Assembly (NCBI GenBank): GCA_049841135.1
Contig: JASGHK010000004.1
Coordinates: 2,604,001 to 2,668,000, forward strand
Direction: 5' to 3'
Length of the DNA: 64,000 nt
Origin: JACRCT01 sp049841135
Lineage (GTDB): Bacteria; Myxococcota; Myxococcia; Myxococcales; UBA5297
The notes under the pieces are model-generated. The model worked only from the letters and a program-made list of their open reading frames with translations. It made no database searches and was not told the DNA's origin. Made by a program: the position numbers and the translations under genes. Below, piece by piece: positions 47,698 to 56,572 of this stretch. Each line of letters starts with the position of its first letter. The first letter of the stretch is position 1.

Positions 47698-47713
47698 TTG
47701 CTGCATCGCACAA
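47698..47713 (+). promoter_or_regulatory. PhaR-like operator upstream of the phasin-like gene
   Basis: TTGCTGCATCGCACAA repeats the box at 47037-47053 and ends 7 bases before the -35 of the phasin promoter. Confidence 0.5.
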
Positions 47714-47720
47714 GCATTTC

Positions 47721-47749
47721 TTGACACCCCGCAACATCGTGGCTAGATT
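47721..47749 (+). promoter_or_regulatory. Sigma-70 promoter of the phasin-like gene
   Basis: TTGACA (47721-47726), a 17-base spacer and TAGATT (47744-47749). It is one of the best housekeeping promoters in the window and gives a leader of about 85 bases. Confidence 0.75.
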
Positions 47750-47842
47750 CCCTTGCGTCGAGGCGGTCGGTGGGCGGCCGCCTCCCGAAAGAGAAACCGG
47801 GGGCCCTTTGGTCCTCCACGCGAGCCGAAAGGGAGCTAAGCC

Positions 47843-48124
47843 ATGACCACGCTGATGAACGAGAATGTTGCAAAGCAGGGCCAGCAGCTGAAGGACGCCT
47901 GGAACAAGCTGGTGACCGAGCAGACGGACAAGGTCGCGGCGATGTACGACGAGATGGCCAAGCTGGAGACCAAGGGCTTCGAGCAGACCCGCGCCGCCCT
48001 CGAGGAGACCAGCAAGCTCGTGAAGAGCTCCCTCGAGTACCAGATGCAGCTGGCCACCGAGTGGCGCAAGCTCGCCCTCGACGCGACCCGCCGCGCCGCC
48101 GAAGTGATGACCCTGAAGAGCTAG
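47843..48124 (+). CDS. Phasin-like small helical protein
   Basis: The 93-residue protein is entirely amphipathic helix (KDAWNKLVTEQTDKVAAMYD, EEMAKLETKG-like and ALEETSKLVKSSLEYQMQLA), without leader or Cys. Size, Ala/Lys/Glu composition and helical pattern resemble granule-coating phasins. Position after phaR and behind a PhaR-like box supports a role on PHA granules. GGGAG precedes the ATG. Sequence alone is not diagnostic. Confidence 0.65.
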   Translation: MTTLMNENVAKQGQQLKDAWNKLVTEQTDKVAAMYDEMAKLETKGFEQTRAALEETSKLVKSSLEYQMQLATEWRKLALDATRRAAEVMTLKS

Positions 48125-48269
48125 GCCAGCGGCCGCAGCACCGCCGACGGCCATGGGCCGTGGACCCGGGCCTTGCCCGAGCCGTGGACCCGCCGATGCG
48201 ACCTGGGGAAGAGGTCGCGCCGCCCCGCACCGCCCTTTGCTGGCGGTCGCGGGGTTGGCTTTTGCGGGG

Positions 48270-49278
48270 CTAGAACGGCCAGGGGAACAGGTAGGCGGGC
48301 AGCTTGGTGAAGTAGAGGAGCTCCGCGCCGGCCAGCGAGAGGAACGGGCCGAACGGGACCGCGGTCGGGTCGGGGGTCCAGTTCTCGTCGTCGTCCACGA
48401 TCGGCGTGTCTTTCTTCTCCGGAGCCTGCGCGGGCGGCGGCTCTGCCGCACTTGCCGTCGAGGCGGGTGGCGTCGGCCCTGCCTTGGCGTCCTTGGCCTC
48501 CCTGCGACGGCGCGCCAGGACCATGGGGATGCCCACCGCCACGCCCTGGACCGACGAGAGCAGGAGCACCGGGAGCAGCGCCTGGGGGCCCAGGAACGCC
48601 CCGATGAGCCCCAGCAGGGGCGGATCTCCCTGCCCCAGCGCTTCCCGGCCCGCGATGCGCTCGGAGATGAAGCCGATCAGCTTGAATCCCGACCAGCCCA
48701 GAGAGGCCGCGAACGCCCTCCAAAGGAAGGTCCCGAAGTCCCGGAGGAAGGCGCGCCCGACCTCGCCGAACAGGCCCGAGTCGGCCAGCGAGCCAGGCAG
48801 GGCCGCCGCCTGGCCCAGGCCGGTCAGGTCCTCGGCGAGCGCCAGGCCCAACCCCACCGCCACCCCGGAGTACGTCGAGCTCGCGCGGCAGGATCCACCA
48901 GTCGAGATCCATGAAGGTCAACGGAATGAGGAAGCCCATCATCAGGATCTCGCGGGCCGCCGGGAACGACAGGCCGTGGCGGTAGACCGCGAAGGCGCAG
49001 ACCAGGCCGTACAGGAACTCGATGCCGGCATAGCGGATGGAGAACGGCGCCAGGCAGGTGCGGCAGCGGCCCCTGAGCCAGAACCAGGAGAGCACCGGCA
49101 CATTGTGGAAGGGCTTGATGGCCGTGCCACACGCCATGCAGTGCGACGGCGGCCAGACGACGGACTGGCCGAACGGCACGCGGGCGATCACGACGTTGAG
49201 GAAGCTGCCCACCACCGCCCCGATGACGAAGGCGAAGCAGGTCAGTAGCCAGACGGGCATTCCGTAGAACAGATGCAT
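48270..49278 (-). CDS. pilD: Type IV prepilin peptidase, one frameshift
   Basis: The repaired 335-residue A24 aspartic peptidase cleaves and N-methylates type IV prepilins or pseudopilins. The N-terminal methylase part keeps GAVVGSFLNVVIARVP and the two Cys pairs (CMAC and CRTC). The catalytic aspartates lie in FMDLDWWILP and in the GxGD motif ALGQGDPPLLG. A frame change near 48871-48882 (GAGCTC region) is needed to go from WILPREL to YSGVAVGLGLA. The C-terminus bears an Ala/Pro extension and PFGPFLSLAGAE. Gene symbol by function. Confidence 0.88.
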
Positions 49279-49339
49279 GGGTCCGTGCGGCGCGTCAGCC
49301 GCGCGGCGTAACGATCTATAGCGGGCCAGGGTGCATCTG

Positions 49340-49366
49340 GGAACTTTGTCCACATCCCCTTCGGTC
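49340..49366 (+). promoter_or_regulatory. ECF-type promoter candidate for the sigma operon
   Basis: GGAACTTT (49340-49347), 15 bases, then GGTC (49363-49366), about 185 bases before the sigma-factor ATG. The -35 fits the ECF GGAAC/GAACTT consensus; the -10 is only partial. Autoregulation by the encoded sigma factor is the usual arrangement. Confidence 0.35.
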
Positions 49367-49551
49367 CGGCGCCCCCACCCCCCGAACCGAAGGCGCACGG
49401 CGCTCGATGCCCCCGCTGCCGGTGGGGTATCGTGCTGCGCGTTTGCACACGCCGGCCCGCCCCCGGGTCATTCCGTTCAGAAAGCCGGCCAGAGAGCCGG
49501 CGATCCACGGAGCAACACCCGGCGGCGCCCTCCCGGTCCCAGCGAAAGACC

Positions 49552-50037
49552 ATGGACGACGCCCGCCTGGCAGCGCTCTACCGCAAGTACGGCCCGGCCG
49601 TGTACTCGCGCTGCAGGCGCATCCTGCGGGACGAGACGCTCGCCGAGGACGCGACGCAGGAGGTCTTCGTGCGCGTCTTGAGACACATCGACGAGGCTCC
49701 CGACGACGAGGCCGCCCTGCGCTGGGTGTACCGCATCGCCACCAACTACTGCCTCAACGTGCTGCGCGACCGCGGCGCCCAGGCCGAGCCGGTGGCCGAC
49801 CTGCCCGAGAAGCCGGGCGAGCACCCGGACCAGGCGCTGGGCGACCGCGACTCGGCCCTCAAGGCCCTGACCTCGGTCCCCGAGAAGCTGCGCGCGCCGG
49901 CGCTGCTCTACTACGTGGACGGGATGGAGCAGGGGCAGATCGCCGACGTGCTGGGCGTCTCGCGCCGCACGGTCATCAACCGGCTCCAGGAGTTCGCCCT
50001 GAAGGCCAAGTCGTTCTTGACGGGAGGCACGCCATGA
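49552..50037 (+). CDS. ECF-like RNA polymerase sigma factor
   Basis: The 161-residue protein has sigma region 2 (LYRKYGPAVYSRCRRIL, ATQEVFVRVLRHID) and region 4 with a helix-turn-helix (GQIADVLGVSRRTVINRLQE). It lacks region 3, as in ECF factors. The linker contains DLPEKPGEHPDQAL. Its stop overlaps the ATG of the zinc-finger anti-sigma gene (ATGA), so the two are coupled, and the caspase-like gene follows likewise. The target regulon probably includes this operon. Confidence 0.9.
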   Translation: MDDARLAALYRKYGPAVYSRCRRILRDETLAEDATQEVFVRVLRHIDEAPDDEAALRWVYRIATNYCLNVLRDRGAQAEPVADLPEKPGEHPDQALGDRDSALKALTSVPEKLRAPALLYYVDGMEQGQIADVLGVSRRTVINRLQEFALKAKSFLTGGTP

Positions 50038-50792
50038 CGAGCGACCGCGGCCACCTCTCGGCCTTCACCCTCGACCGCCTCCTCCTCAAATCCCTGCCGG
50101 AAGCCGAGGCCAGCCAGGCCCACGCACACCTCGAGACCTGCGAGAGCTGCCGGGCGCTCCTGGGGCAGATGGAGGCCGACCAAAAGAGGTTCGAGGCCCG
50201 CGTCTTCGCCAGGACCCTCCCCAAGGTCACCGAGCGCGCCCGGCCGCCCGCCCTGCTCGAGCGGCTCTCGGCGCTGTGGCGCATCGCCATCCCGCTAGCC
50301 GTCGCCTCGGGCATCACCGTGATGGTCGCCTACTCGGTGCGGCAGCCGGGCCCGGGCTCGAGCCAGGTGGACGAACCCGAGCTGGGCATCAAGGGCGGGC
50401 CGACGCTGCAGATCTTCGCGGCCCGCGGCGAGTCGGTCTTCCCCGTCAAGGAGGGCACCCGCCTGCGGCCGCAAGACCGCATCCGCTTCGTGGTGCAGCG
50501 CGACGAGGGCGACGGCTTCGTGCTGGTCGCCTCCATCGACGCCGCGCGCAAGGTCAGCGTCTACTACCCGGCGGGCGGCACCGAGAGCGCGCCGCTGGAG
50601 AAGGGCCGGGTAGAGCTGCCCGGGAGCATCGAGCTGGACGAAACCCTCGGCACTGAGCGGGTCTTCGCGTTCTTCTCCCCCAAGCCCCTGCCGGCCTCCG
50701 AGGTGCAGAAGGCGCTGGAGCGCTGGCCAGTCCCGCCGCGACTTGACGCCAAGGTCGCCACGCTCTCCTTCGAGAAGGAGCCGCAGCAGTGA
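50034..50792 (+). CDS. Membrane zinc-finger anti-sigma factor
   Basis: The 252-residue protein has an N-terminal zf-HC2 motif, H36-x3-C40-x2-C43 (HLETCESCRALL), that binds ECF factors. One membrane helix follows (RIAIPLAVASGITVMVAY, about 83-100). The extracytoplasmic domain (about 125-245, GTRLRPQDRIRFVVQRDEGD, YYPAGGTES, LPGSIELDET) resembles the DUF4384-type sensor domain often paired with caspase-like proteins. It is coupled by 4-base overlaps to the sigma gene before it and the caspase-like gene after it. It probably senses an envelope signal and releases the sigma factor. Confidence 0.85.
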   Translation: MTSDRGHLSAFTLDRLLLKSLPEAEASQAHAHLETCESCRALLGQMEADQKRFEARVFARTLPKVTERARPPALLERLSALWRIAIPLAVASGITVMVAYSVRQPGPGSSQVDEPELGIKGGPTLQIFAARGESVFPVKEGTRLRPQDRIRFVVQRDEGDGFVLVASIDAARKVSVYYPAGGTESAPLEKGRVELPGSIELDETLGTERVFAFFSPKPLPASEVQKALERWPVPPRLDAKVATLSFEKEPQQ

Positions 50793-52369
50793 GGCTCGCC
50801 GCGATCGTCGCGCTGCTGGGGCTCCTGGTCCTGCCGAGCGCCCCGGCCTATGCCGAGACCCGCCGGCTCGCCGTGGTCGTCGGCAACAACGCCGGCACCG
50901 GCGAGCTGCCACCGCTGCGCTACGCCGAGGCGGACGCCGGCAAGGTGGCGCGGGTGCTGGTCGAGCTCGGGCAGGTGGCGCCCGAGGACCTCTACCTCCT
51001 GCAGGGCCGCCCGGTGCGCGACCTCGAGCAGGCCCTCTCGCTGCTGACCGCGCGGGTGGCCGAGGTGCAGCGCTCGCCCGATGCGCGGGTCGTCCTCGTC
51101 TTCTTCTTCTCCGGCCACAGCGACGGCGAGGGGCTCGAGCTGGGCCGCGAGCGGCTGCTCTTCCCGCAGCTCAAGTCGCTGCTCACCGCGACCGGGGCGG
51201 AGGTGCGCATCGCCTTCATCGACGCCTGCCGCAGCGGCGCGGCGCTGCTCGCCAAGGGCGGCAAGCCGGCGCCTGCCTTCGCCATCCGGCTCTCGGACGA
51301 GCTGACCACCAGCGGCGAGGCGTTCCTGACCTCCTCCGCCGCCGACGAGGTCGCGCTCGAGTCCCGGGAGGTCGCCGGCTCCTACTTCACGCACCACCTG
51401 GTCTCCGGGCTGCGCGGGGCAGCGGACACCTCGGGCGACGGCCAGGTCACGCTCGCCGAGGCCTACCGCTACGCCTACGACAAGACGCTCTCCGCCACCG
51501 CCGCGACGCTGGCCGGCGCCCAGCACCCCGCCTACGACTTCCGCCTGAGCGGCCAGGGCGAGCTGGTGCTGACCATGCTGCAGAAGGCCAACGCGTCCAT
51601 CGAGCTCCCGAGCGGGCTCGACCGCGCCCTGATCACCGACGTCACCCGGGACCAGGTCGTCGCGGAGGTGACGGGCGGCTCGGGCCGGACCGTGGCGCTG
51701 ACCCCGGGCACCTACGGCGTGCGCGCCTTCAAGGGCGGAAGAGCGTTCGGCGGCCGGTTCGCGATGATGGCGGGCCAGCAGCGCGCGGTCGCCTTCGAGG
51801 AGCTCAAGCCCATCGAGCTTCCGACCGTGGCGCAGAAGGGCGGTCCCGCCCCGGCGCCAGCGCCAGCTCCTGCGCCACCGGCGCCGGCCGCGGTCCGGAA
51901 GAAGGCCGAGTCCCCGGACTTCAACCTGATCTCGCTCGGCTTCGGCGCGAGCAAGAGCGTGGCGAGCGGCATCTCCTGGGCCGGCGACCTGCGCTTCGCC
52001 TGGGAGCCCGCCCGCTTCTTCCGCCTGAGCCTGGTCGGGGTGTTCGGAAACGCCTTCGGAGGCAGCTTCGCGGAATACGCCCTGCAGGTGCGCGTCGGCT
52101 TCCACGCCTACCCGCACGCCGGCCCGGTCACCTTCCTCATCGGCCTCGACCTGGGCCCCGCGGTGTACTGGCAGACGGCTTCGGGTACGGACGTCGGCTC
52201 ATCCATCGCGTTCGTGGGCGGCCCTCGGCTGGGGCTGCGCATCGACGTCGCCGGGCCGTTCTTCATCTGCCTCGAGGGCGAGGCGCTGGGCGGGGTGATG
52301 CAGGTCGACGAGGAGGCCCGGGGCGTCTTCCTACCCGGCGGCATGGTCTCCCTGGGGCTCAAGCTCTAG
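50789..52369 (+). CDS. Exported caspase-family (C14) peptidase with C-terminal barrel-like domain
   Basis: The 526-residue protein starts at a GTG overlapping the previous stop. A signal peptide (ending APAYA) precedes a caspase/metacaspase domain (about 24-270) with the catalytic dyad intact: H110 in FFFSGHSDG and C147 in FIDACRSG. It also contains an EF-hand-like loop D213-E224 (DTSGDGQVTLAE). A middle beta domain and Pro/Ala linker (about 348-370) lead to a C-terminal region (380-526) of amphipathic strands like an outer-membrane barrel. An exported caspase-like enzyme under sigma/anti-sigma control is unusual. Substrate unknown. Confidence 0.88.
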   Translation: MRLAAIVALLGLLVLPSAPAYAETRRLAVVVGNNAGTGELPPLRYAEADAGKVARVLVELGQVAPEDLYLLQGRPVRDLEQALSLLTARVAEVQRSPDARVVLVFFFSGHSDGEGLELGRERLLFPQLKSLLTATGAEVRIAFIDACRSGAALLAKGGKPAPAFAIRLSDELTTSGEAFLTSSAADEVALESREVAGSYFTHHLVSGLRGAADTSGDGQVTLAEAYRYAYDKTLSATAATLAGAQHPAYDFRLSGQGELVLTMLQKANASIELPSGLDRALITDVTRDQVVAEVTGGSGRTVALTPGTYGVRAFKGGRAFGGRFAMMAGQQRAVAFEELKPIELPTVAQKGGPAPAPAPAPAPPAPAAVRKKAESPDFNLISLGFGASKSVASGISWAGDLRFAWEPARFFRLSLVGVFGNAFGGSFAEYALQVRVGFHAYPHAGPVTFLIGLDLGPAVYWQTASGTDVGSSIAFVGGPRLGLRIDVAGPFFICLEGEALGGVMQVDEEARGVFLPGGMVSLGLKL

Positions 52370-52568
52370 CCCGCCCGGCCGTCGAGCAGCCGTCCTACCG
52401 GCCTTGGCCGCAAGAAAACGCTGGTCAGGGTCGGGGGTCGCCCGCGTATGCTCTGCCCTTCGCACCCGCAGGAAGCCAGCGAGCGGGCGGTCGGGGTGGG
52501 GGCCGCTCCTAAGGCGACCTCGAGGTCCGAGAGAAGGGCGAGCCCAAGATGCCGCCCCCGAGGAGCGC

Positions 52569-53567
52569 ATGCCCGAGCTTCGTAAGGATCCCATCATCGG
52601 CCGCTGGGTCATCATCTCGACCGAGCGCGCCAAGCGCCCCAGCGACTTCCGCCTCATCCGCGTCGAGCAGAAGGGCGGCTTCTGCCCGTTCTGCCCCGGC
52701 AACGAGGACAAGACGCCTCCCGAGGTGCTCGCCTACCGCACCAACGGCGCCAAGCCCAACGGCACCGGCTGGACGATGCGCGTGGTGCCCAACCGCTTCC
52801 CCGCCCTGATGATCGAAGGCTCGCTGCACCGCGAGGGCGACGGCATCTACGACAAGATGAGCGGCATCGGGGCCCACGAGGTCATCATCGAGAGCCCCGA
52901 CCACACCAAGTCGATGGCGGAGCTGTCCGAGAAGGAGGTCGAGGACGTCCTGTGGGCGTACCGCGACCGGATCGTCGACCTGCGCAAGGACACGCGCTTC
53001 CGCTACGTGCTCATCTTCAAGAACCACGGCGAGGCCGCCGGCGCGTCGCTGGAGCACACCCACAGCCAGCTCATCGCGCTGCCCATCGTCCCCCGCCGCG
53101 TGCGCGACGAGCTCGAGGGCGCCAAGAAGCACCACGACGCCAAGGAGCGGTGCATCTTCTGCGACATCGTTCGCCAGGAGAAGAAGGACCACAACCGCGT
53201 CGTGTACGAGAACGAGGAGATGCTGGTGGTGGCCCCCTGGGCGCCGCGCAGCCCGTTCGAGACGTGGATCCTCCCCAAGAACCACCTGTCGAACTACGAG
53301 GACTGCCAGAAGTCCGAGTTCCGCGGGCTGGCCAACGCGCTGCGCACCACCCTGCGCAAGCTCGACGCCGCGCTGGAGAAGCCGCCGTACAACTTCATCC
53401 TCCACACGGCGCCCCTCAACGAGCGCAGCCTGGCGCACTACCACTGGCACTTCGAGATCGTCCCGACCCTGACCAAGGTCGCCGGCTTCGAGGAGGGCTC
53501 GGGCTTCTACATCAACCCGACCCCGCCGGAGGAAGCGGCGGAGTTCCTGCGCAAGCTGGACGTGTAG
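52569..53567 (+). CDS. galT: Galactose-1-phosphate uridylyltransferase-like enzyme
   Basis: The 332-residue HIT-superfamily enzyme starts MPELRKDPIIGRWVIIS. The active-site motif is EHTHSQLIALP (the HxHxQ equivalent of HPHGQ). Two CxxC zinc sites (CPFC and CIFC) and the C-terminal HYHWHFEIVP are present. GalT transfers UMP between UDP-glucose and galactose-1-phosphate in the Leloir pathway. The SLEHTHSQ form also occurs in related nucleotidyltransferases such as ADP-glucose phosphorylase, so substrate is not certain. The ATG follows a GAGG site. It stands alone. Confidence 0.88.
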   Translation: MPELRKDPIIGRWVIISTERAKRPSDFRLIRVEQKGGFCPFCPGNEDKTPPEVLAYRTNGAKPNGTGWTMRVVPNRFPALMIEGSLHREGDGIYDKMSGIGAHEVIIESPDHTKSMAELSEKEVEDVLWAYRDRIVDLRKDTRFRYVLIFKNHGEAAGASLEHTHSQLIALPIVPRRVRDELEGAKKHHDAKERCIFCDIVRQEKKDHNRVVYENEEMLVVAPWAPRSPFETWILPKNHLSNYEDCQKSEFRGLANALRTTLRKLDAALEKPPYNFILHTAPLNERSLAHYHWHFEIVPTLTKVAGFEEGSGFYINPTPPEEAAEFLRKLDV

Positions 53568-53785
53568 CGCCCCCTCCCCTCGCCGCTCGGTGAGCCCTGG
53601 CCGCTGGCTTCCAGGCCAGCCGGGCGGCGCTGCATCTCGACCGCCCGCTGTGCCCCCGGCCGGGCTCTGCCCCGCCTCGCCTGCCGGCCCGCATGCCGGC
53701 GGTCGCGGCCGGCGTGTCCGCCACCCCCCGCGTTCCCACATTGGGCCTTACGAGGAGGTGTTCCCGGCGGGAGCCCGGAGGTTCG

Positions 53786-55295
53786 ATGACGTTCGAAGGC
53801 CTGGACTTCCAACTCCTGCCGGCCGCCGTGCTGTCGCTCTCGCAGGACGGCGCCGTCCTCGACGCCAACGTCGCCGCCCGGAACCTGCTGGGCGAGCGCG
53901 CCCATGCTGGCGCTCGTTCGGAAGAGTGGTTCCCGCCTGGCGACCGAGGCGGCTGGGCGCACCTCCTCTCCGACTCACGCGCAGGAACGCCCGGCACTGG
54001 GCGCGTGCTGCGCCTGCGGGACGGCACCGGCAGCGCTCGAGCCCTCCAGTGGGCTGTCCGCTGGTTTCCGGAGCACGCGCGGTTCCTGGCGGTCGCCGTG
54101 GACGTGAGCGACTGGTCGAGCCGGGAGCGCTGCTACGAGCAGATCCTCGACTGCATCGCCGACTACGTCCTGGTGAAGAGCGAGGGCTCCCGGCTGCGCT
54201 GGGCCAACCGCGCCTTCCGCGAGTACTACGGGATGACCAACGAGCAGCTCCAGCTCCTGTTGGACGCCCCGTTCAACGAGCCCGACTACACCAAGCAGTA
54301 CGTGCTGGACGACCTCTGGGTGTGGACGCACAAGCGGCCGCTGCACATCGACTGCGAGCCGGTCACCCGGCACGACGGCGCCGTCCGCCGCTGGCGGACC
54401 ACCAAGTCGCCGGTCCTCGACGAGCAGGGGAAGGTCGCCTTCACGGTCGGCGTCTCGCAGGACATCACCGAGCAGCTCGAGGCCGAGGAGCGGGCCGTCA
54501 ACGCGGCCCGTCTGGCGGCGCTCGGCGAGATGGCCGGAGGGATCGCGCACGAGATCAACAACCCGCTGAGCGTCATCCTGGCCCGCTCGCAGCTGCTGCG
54601 CCTGGCCCAGGAGCGCGGGACGCTCTCGCCGGAGCAGCTGCGCAAGGCCCTGGAGACCATCGAGAACAACGGCACGCGCATCGTGCAGATCGTCCGCGGG
54701 CTCCGCCGGCTGAGCCGCGACGGGTCGGCCGACCCGTTCCAGGAGGTCTCCCTCGCCAGCATCTTCCAGGACACGCTGGCCCTGTGCCGGGCCCGGTTCC
54801 ACGACGCGGGGATCGCCCTGCGTCTCCCGCGGATGCCCCCCGACCTTCGTCTCCGCTGCCGGCCCGTACAGAATCGCGCAGGTCCTGCTCAACCTCCTGA
54901 GCAACGCACTCGATGCCGTGCAGGGCGACCCGCGCGCAGGCGAACGATGGGTGGAGGTGAGAGTCCAGGTCCAGGCCGAGTCGGGCACCCTGGCGATCCG
55001 GGTGCTGGACTCGGGCCCGGGCGTCCCCGAGGTGCTCCAGACGCGGATCATGCAGCCGTTCTTCACGACCAAGCCGCCTGGGCAGGGGACCGGGCTCGGC
55101 TTGAGCATCTCCTCGGCGATCGCCAAGGAGCACGGAGGCAGCCTCGAGCTGGACCGCGCCGTCTCCGCGAGCTGCTTCCTGCTGCGCCTCAAGATCGACC
55201 CGGCGGGAGCGGGCGCCTTCCAGCGGATCGCCGGGAACGGCGAGGGACGTGTTGAAGGGGGCGTGAGTGGCGACAGTCCTTCTGGTGGACGATGA
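53786..55295 (+). CDS. PAS-domain sensor histidine kinase, one frameshift
   Basis: The repaired 502-residue kinase lacks membrane segments. It has two PAS-like domains (about 5-110 and 115-230; DGAVLDANVAARNLLGE, WANRAFREYYGM). A HisKA phosphoacceptor follows (GGIAHEINNPLSV, H255), then an HATPase_c domain with N box LLNLLSNALDA, G1 DSGPGVP and G2 GTGLGLSI. An extra base in AGAATC (54870-54875) interrupts before the N box; correction gives VQIAQVLLNLL. As read, it overlaps the response-regulator gene by 29 bases. A GGAGG site precedes the ATG. Confidence 0.88.
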
Positions 55296-55647
55296 GGCGG
55301 ACGTGCGCGGCGTGCTCCGGGAGACCCTCGAGCTGGACGGACACACCGTCTTCGAGGCCCCCTCGGGAAAGGCCGCCCTGACCCGGCTCGCCGAGCGCGA
55401 GTTCGACCTGGTGCTCTCCGACATCCGCATGCCCGAGGGCGACGGCTGGTCCCTGCTCCGCGAGCTGCGCCGGCGCGATCCTCGGCGACCGCCGGTGATC
55501 CTCATCACGGGCTTCTGCGACGCCACCGCCGAGGAGGCACGGAAGCGCGGCGCCCAGGAGCTGGTCCTCAAGCCTTGCGACGTGCTCGGGCTGCTGGAGA
55601 CCGTGAACGCGTACGTCGTGCCCCCGTCCGTCCCGACCGGCCCATGA
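55267..55647 (+). CDS. Single-domain response regulator
   Basis: The 126-residue CheY-like receiver starts at GTG 55267 (VATVLLVDDEADVRGVL). The acidic pocket (DDE), the phosphoacceptor Asp in LVLSDIRMPEGDGW, Thr in ILITGF and Lys in VLKP are all present. There is no output domain, so it signals by protein contact. It follows and overlaps the PAS kinase, its obvious partner. Confidence 0.9.
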   Translation: MATVLLVDDEADVRGVLRETLELDGHTVFEAPSGKAALTRLAEREFDLVLSDIRMPEGDGWSLLRELRRRDPRRPPVILITGFCDATAEEARKRGAQELVLKPCDVLGLLETVNAYVVPPSVPTGP

Positions 55648-55674
55648 GCCTGGGCCCCCAGCCCGCCCTGGCCC

Positions 55675-56556
55675 TCACAGCGGCGCGGCGAGCCGCAACC
55701 CTATCTGCCCGACGAACCGGATCGGAGAGGCATCCGCGCCCGCCTCGAAGTGGACGAACGGAGCCAGCGGCCGGTCGTCGATGGCGATGAGCGTGCGCTC
55801 CAGATCGGCGACGGCCCGCCACGCAAGCCGCCCCGGCCCCTTCACCTCCAGCTCGTAGCCCACGTGCCCCTGGAGGGTGCCCACCCACAGCCCGTCATCG
55901 CTCTCGAAGCGCAGGTCCAGCACTCCGCCGCTGAACGGCTGGAGGTACTGCCTGGGCTCGCCCGCCTTGCGCAGCCCCAGCGAGTAGGCGAGCTCCGGCC
56001 CGAAGGCGAAGCGGTAGGCGCCGGGAATGCGCCGCGAGGCGTCGAGCAGCGGCGCCGCTCGCAAGAGCCCCAGCCGCGCCTCGTCGGGCGTTGCCCGGTC
56101 GTAGCTGATCTTCGGCGACTCGAACTCGATGCCCACGTCGAAGGGGAACGGGATGCGCAGCGGGTTCGCGCCCACCGGCACCACCAGCGCGCCCTCCTCG
56201 TAGCGGCGGATGAAGACGCCCTGGTAGGGCACGACCTCGACGCGGGGCTGCTGGAAGTCCATCCGCGGCAGCGTCAGCGACGCCTCCATGAGGGTGTGGT
56301 CGCGGTTCCAGAGGATGGCGTCGTGCTTGCTCGCCCGGTCCTTGCGCTGCCGGAGGACGCCGGTGAGCACGCCGCTGGCGAGCCCTGCCTGGTTCCCGAA
56401 GCCCGGCCCTACGCTCACTTCGATCCGCTCGCCCGGATCGAAGCAGGTGCGGAACGGCGTGGGAACCTGTCCCGAGCCCGCCGAGGGGTCCTTGCGCTCG
56501 ACGCACGGGTCCGCCGAGGCGGCGATGGCCACGAGGAGCGAGAGCGCCAGGTTCAC
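55675..56556 (-). CDS. Exported beta-rich envelope protein
   Basis: The 293-residue protein has a short signal peptide (MNLALSLLVAIAASADP) and two Cys near the start (C18, C38). The rest is beta-strand-like (YRFAFGPELAYSLGL, LDLRFESDDGLWVGTLQGHV, WRAVADLERTLIAIDDRP), ending RFVGQIGLRLAAPL. It looks like a small outer-membrane barrel, although no terminal Phe is present. It starts 16 bases after the neighbouring barrel gene's stop and shares the phrase AINDxPL/AIDDRPL with it, suggesting distant paralogy. No family recognised. Confidence 0.65.
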   Translation of the reverse strand: MNLALSLLVAIAASADPCVERKDPSAGSGQVPTPFRTCFDPGERIEVSVGPGFGNQAGLASGVLTGVLRQRKDRASKHDAILWNRDHTLMEASLTLPRMDFQQPRVEVVPYQGVFIRRYEEGALVVPVGANPLRIPFPFDVGIEFESPKISYDRATPDEARLGLLRAAPLLDASRRIPGAYRFAFGPELAYSLGLRKAGEPRQYLQPFSGGVLDLRFESDDGLWVGTLQGHVGYELEVKGPGRLAWRAVADLERTLIAIDDRPLAPFVHFEAGADASPIRFVGQIGLRLAAPL

Positions 56557-56572
56557 GCGGGTCTCCCAGGCA

